A DNA stretch of 58,218 bases from Vibrio proteolyticus NBRC 13287 (lineage in GTDB: Bacteria > Pseudomonadota > Gammaproteobacteria > Enterobacterales > Vibrionaceae): NCBI RefSeq assembly GCF_000467125.1, contig NZ_BATJ01000017.1, positions 1-58,218 of the forward strand. The letters run 5' to 3'. Each line of letters begins with the position of its first letter. Position 1 is the stretch's first letter. The notes under the pieces are model-generated. The model was given only the letters and a program-made list of their open reading frames with translations. It was not told the origin of the DNA and searched no databases. Made by a program: the position numbers and the translations under genes. Positions 56,301 through 58,218 of the stretch are shown here, in pieces.

Positions 56301-58218
56301 CTGAATGTTGAGCGCAACATTGTCTGCGTCTTCGTCCACTTCATAGTGGAAGTCACTGTCGCTGGTCCAGGTCGCAATGTCCGCCACACTCTGTACGTCG
56401 ATGTGCAGCTTGCCGTTGACATTATGGTCCGCCTGACCTTCATTCAGAATTTGCACCGTCAAGTTCACATCAAAACCACCCTCGTTCGAGGCGTAGTTGC
56501 GGTCCGGTACAAAATAGAGATTATCGAGTGTGGCTACCGTGCCGTTCATTGACTGCTCAACATCATCCGCATTGAGCACATAGGTGTTGCCCACTTTGGT
56601 CAGTTCGTGCAGCACGCCGCTGGCGTCTTTGTAGTAGAACGTACCATGGATCTGATCGGCATTCTTGATGGTGATCTGACCGATGGATTCATCTCGGTCG
56701 AGGTCATGCAAATCAACAGACAAGTTCACTTTCGCTGGCGACTGATCCAGAGTATCCAGGTTGTCCTGAATGTTGGCCGAATCAAGAGCCCCAATCGTGC
56801 CATCACGTCCTGAATCTTCGAACGTGCTCACCGAAGACGATTCAATGGTCGCATTCTGATCTTTAATACTGATATCCAGATCTGCGGTGGTGGTGTCCTG
56901 ATCGCCATCGGTTGCGGTAACCTGTACCGTAAAATCGATCGAGTCAGTCTGCGAGTGATCCAGATTCTCAACCGGATTGAAGGTAATACGACCGTCCGTA
57001 CGCACCACCAAGGTGCCGACCTGTGTTTCAACACCATTAACGGTTTTGTAGACGTCGACGGTAACGTTGCTGCCGTTTAGCTCAACAACATCGTGCTTCA
57101 CGCCATTGCCATCAACAAAGTACACATCGGCTTCCGCGGCCGTGAAGGAGGTGATTTCACTGCCGTCTGAGCCGTAGTCCAGATCCCCTTCAACCGGATC
57201 TTTAAACATTTGAACTGTTTTCCCACCCTGGCCTTCCACTCGGGAAATCGAGTTGTCGTACAGCGTTGGTACATCATCAACGATGGTCATATCCAACTGA
57301 CCTGTAGTGGTGTCGCCATCCCGGTCAGTGGCAATGATCGGCAGTTCCACCAGCAACTTGTCTTCACCCTGTGCTGAGTGGTCCACCGGACCTTTCAGTT
57401 CGAGTGAGTAGCTGCCGTCCGCATTGAGTTTGAGAGTAAAGATCACCGTACCATCGGGTTTCACCGCGTCATAAACAAAGTTATTACCCGTCGAGCTGAC
57501 TTGTTTCAGCTCCAGCAACTCACCGCCCGACGTCATGCCATTGAGTACGTCCTGAGTCAGATCAATCTGGTAAGAAACCACCGTATCGGCACCTTCTTCG
57601 GTCGTAAACTCACCACTGGCAACCAATGAGTCTTTGTTGAGCTCAGAGCCGCCTGGCAAATCGTCTTCGTCTACTTCCAGTGGCTTCGACGTAATGTTCG
57701 ATGGCACATCATCCACAATGGTGATCTTCAACTCTGCCGGATCGGAGACATCGCCGTCTTTATCTGTTGCTGTAACCGGAATGGTCAGTACCCATTCGTT
57801 TTCACCATTGGCATCAGGGTGATCAATCGGTTGCAACAACTCAAACTCATAACGATTGGTGTTGGCATCGAAGACCAGCTCAAACACAACCTCATTGCTA
57901 CCCGTTGTCACCGCATGGTAGACCGTTACGCCATTGCTGCTGCTCACTTCAATCAGCTCAACGTCCTGGCCATTCGATTGCAAATCTTTGACCGCTTCAG
58001 ACAGATCAGCCACCTGATAGCTGTCGACACCATCCGCACCGGCCGTCACATCAAACGCGCCACCAATTTTGGTCGGATCGCTACCGTCAGAACCACCCAC
58101 CAAATCGTCTTCATCCACAGATCCCGATTCAATTGCATTAATCGACGGTTTATCGTCCGCAATAGTCACAGGTAACGTCATGGTATCGCTGTCGCCATCG
58201 AAATCCGTCACGACGATC
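50352..58218 (-). CDS. Giant repeat adhesin with RTX repeats and type I secretion signal (N-terminus missing)
   Basis: At least 2621 codons, open through the right edge, so the start and the N-terminal retention or anchor domain are outside the window. The seen part is acidic and built from many beta-sandwich repeats of about 100-200 residues; each opens with an E/D-rich cue such as VDEDDLPGG, FEDSGRDG, YEDGIIQL, GDEDSWISL, MTEDSTILL, IMEDSAQK, in the style of DUF5801, VCBS and cadherin-like repeats. Near the C-terminus, RTX nonapeptides (GGAGNDTLVGGDGDDVLIGG, coordinates about 50685-50804) bind Ca2+, followed by an F/D-rich type I secretion tail ending QHDM. Related to FrhA-like biofilm adhesins. 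No frame break seen. Confidence 0.9.
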   Translation of the reverse strand, partial: IVVTDFDGDSDTMTLPVTIADDKPSINAIESGSVDEDDLVGGSDGSDPTKIGGAFDVTAGADGVDSYQVADLSEAVKDLQSNGQDVELIEVSSSNGVTVYHAVTTGSNEVVFELVFDANTNRYEFELLQPIDHPDANGENEWVLTIPVTATDKDGDVSDPAELKITIVDDVPSNITSKPLEVDEDDLPGGSELNKDSLVASGEFTTEEGADTVVSYQIDLTQDVLNGMTSGGELLELKQVSSTGNNFVYDAVKPDGTVIFTLKLNADGSYSLELKGPVDHSAQGEDKLLVELPIIATDRDGDTTTGQLDMTIVDDVPTLYDNSISRVEGQGGKTVQMFKDPVEGDLDYGSDGSEITSFTAAEADVYFVDGNGVKHDVVELNGSNVTVDVYKTVNGVETQVGTLVVRTDGRITFNPVENLDHSQTDSIDFTVQVTATDGDQDTTTADLDISIKDQNATIESSSVSTFEDSGRDGTIGALDSANIQDNLDTLDQSPAKVNLSVDLHDLDRDESIGQITIKNADQIHGTFYYKDASGVLHELTKVGNTYVLNADDVEQSMNGTVATLDNLYFVPDRNYASNEGGFDVNLTVQILNEGQADHNVNGKLHIDVQSVADIATWTSDSDFHYEVDEDADNVALNIQAETQDTSNPEAIVYELKFVEGGDNATLVYSDGSPIPQQADGTYLVDASRIDQVQVDPADNFSGQIKLDVTAITTESENAVSGKESARSETEQIVIDVAPVADKGSFSVNRISIFEDNASHQDAVDPTTEHDPLLLSEVITMTASPDGDGSESMFVRISDFTLDGVTMIWLGDPADNPIQEVFDDQGNLLYYEVPEAYLDQVEVLPPLNSNEDFSFKVEGIVKDTADLSTGTVVDETSLGSKTVNVAVKGVADMPDVNVSDDGPTQWESIDVDGVKGVQTTIEENSEAHINFTFVSGEAADTPQDHSETLSVVLSNIPAGVEIYDSNGQNVNLTFVGYDANGEPMYEANITGANFDSGIVVRPTHSSTENINITATVVVTENDGHTREVETQVVIKVKPVIDAQDGYVVGSEGDEDTRINIDWQPTQTQSPDSDEFFTHLEIDGFPAGSTVFVDGQPVALTADGKLILEPNPGESEQDFSARITQHGYIQVQLEEDSSKDFTLNTSVNVKEIDHEYVDAGNPGEGIVEKTISGSVNVTVNPIVEPENNTGNDATDEKLVLTQPDGTVIHTVQSDDKGSISFTINDSDGGEAGANIIKYQEFDLSSDEVVTQLVVQFDITDPDVLSQLLITGAVNEGNGRWVITDEANFSIKAPAGLDLTPNDSSDNDPTSKIGITISAQVKDRGEDSVEKDSTEVREMHVELEFPTELTPVDSIAADIVYDGNGIVSGSEDNEIDLGAQLGSMISVSNHDDAVDELTIVIDAGDLPAGSYISSTDVDFINGKYVFKAGVDADGNITGLDGLVLHLPEDYSGDFKLPVQFVTTDQESGDEKYVVEEIPVQVYPLADVPDAGDQPLDTSLVPDFSVNIKGTLGLDGNKQPTDLDNDTPTNDGVGYEDGIIQLDFSADFADQSTSLTDGGVEKLTEITLTIPDSAMGEFVDADGNSLGTTLTFSEAEIDAGALDNVLFKPGPNYPTGNGQNTVTIEISGKITDSVTFDDTTGETHSDTKEFDSSVSFEVTPVVDDIIISGMDPDQPFEVVGDEDSWISLNDGASGLTVTLTDTDGSEEFVSMKLTGVPTDFVIQSNSPDFVVKNNGNGEWSIQLKNPDQTSIDLSAIEIKPPKNFSGEVELGLTVFTQEELLGVPTEHTGSFKVTVNPIGDIVDVEPDTNVSGREGENIEIDIKASVTDNQDSIGDSGNVTENNPETLRLEISGVPDGASISLPDGTLGANMGGGVWVLEVDAQSLDSIVFNSGDANSNNWAESLHVKVQSVDTGLDGSQNLGPAQEFDVNVKVDAVNDQPVFNDITDVEMTEDSTILLKDFTIADVDAELDDPNAEYVLTLSVDSGILNLDPAFLGNLTVNGDGTASIEIRGTVDEINSALTGGLVIFQPEPDFNGDVNVSMTVDDQGNEGVVIPGDDSTSSTNSGGFVITVTEVNDAPETSLVSLPDALEDGGPVVITSDQLLANATDVENDNLTVSNVQVSDPAMGTVVFDAASGHWVFTPAQDFYGTVSFTYDITDDGTTNGVADPQTVAGSAQIDVLATNDAPVIDGSAVTSSIMEDSAQKISGISVSDVDYDAAHVNDVITVTLSISDGDLDVVLPAGSGVTQGSGLPGQVILMGTLDDINAVLSSNDPASGVFVDASEVVSDQIALTVRADDNGVYSQVGEGALSDEQTFDIDVQRVADTPILNIDPNFNYVKQITASQSVSAQGLALVGIMAALTDLDEVLTLQLSNVPADATISSAAISSGISFDGTHWIVPADEIDSLTITGAGQGIHDISVTAISTESNNDTAESAPIHIQLEVTGDGTDIDKSAATEDSWLSGDDSGIHLTAGDGNDLIEGGAGNDTLVGGDGDDVLIGGLGSDILTGGAGSDIFRWTEDSVDGGVTDTITDFSIAEGDSIDLRDVISDLKTVPMDQLLSALSDQIDASWDQSTNNVSLEITTDNDVTQTIVVEDLGSQLDFSNMSSTQIVDTLLQNNIIQHDM

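Overview
The window reads as ordinary chromosomal DNA of a Vibrio-like marine gammaproteobacterium. The protein sequences, the divergent hmpA-norR pair, the zwf-pgl-gnd operon and the giant RTX adhesin all fit Vibrio. In V. cholerae, hmpA/norR and zwf-pgl-gnd lie on the second chromosome, so chromosome II is a reasonable guess. I see no rRNA, tRNA, CRISPR array, transposase or phage gene. The only stretch that looks foreign is the AT-rich orphan immunity gene at the left edge.

Layout, left to right. (1) 1-6.4 kb: imm11-type immunity gene; yaeQ with an overlapping unknown gene; hmpA and norR, divergent around a readable sigma-54 promoter and two NorR half-site pairs; a membrane-anchored glutaredoxin-like protein; a HAD hydrolase; a decayed peroxiredoxin-like gene. 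(2) 6.6-11.1 kb: KefG/KefB-type potassium efflux pair, a MATE pump and a SRPBCC protein. (3) 11.2-23.9 kb: an ectoine catabolism island. One strand carries doeA, doeB, uehA, doeX, doeC, doeD, eutB and eutC; the other carries the MocR-type regulator enuR and the TRAP permease genes uehB and uehC. The TRAP transporter is thus split between two divergent units, and eutA is absent. (4) 23.9-27.8 kb: TonB-dependent siderophore receptor with a Fur-like box, AraC/GyrI-type regulator and an exported glutathione peroxidase. (5) 28.0-31.8 kb: zwf-pgl-gnd, the oxidative pentose phosphate branch.

(6) 31.9-36.6 kb: a 45-codon small ORF, an outer-membrane barrel, and a sigma-54 activator divergent from an AldB-like aldehyde dehydrogenase with a -24/-12 promoter and a nested inverted repeat upstream. 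(7) 36.8-39.5 kb: a divergent pair made of a RimK-like ATP-grasp ligase and a GNAT-peptidase C39 fusion, separated by 72 bp that hold a perfect 14-bp palindrome. I consider this the best candidate for an uncharacterised peptide- or protein-modification system. (8) 39.5-45.0 kb: LysR regulator divergent from an MFS transporter, then a class III aminotransferase, a beta-keto acid cleavage enzyme and an orphan TAXI binding protein that look like one catabolic operon. (9) 45.0-50.2 kb: chemoreceptor, TauE/SafE permease, MOSC protein, nitroreductase and DUF6279-like lipoprotein. (10) 50.35 kb to the right edge: the C-terminal 2.6 thousand residues of a giant repeat adhesin with RTX nonapeptides and a type I secretion signal; its start lies outside the window.

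Start codons were chosen from Shine-Dalgarno spacing where several were possible. Functions rest on motif and family recognition by eye, with no database search.
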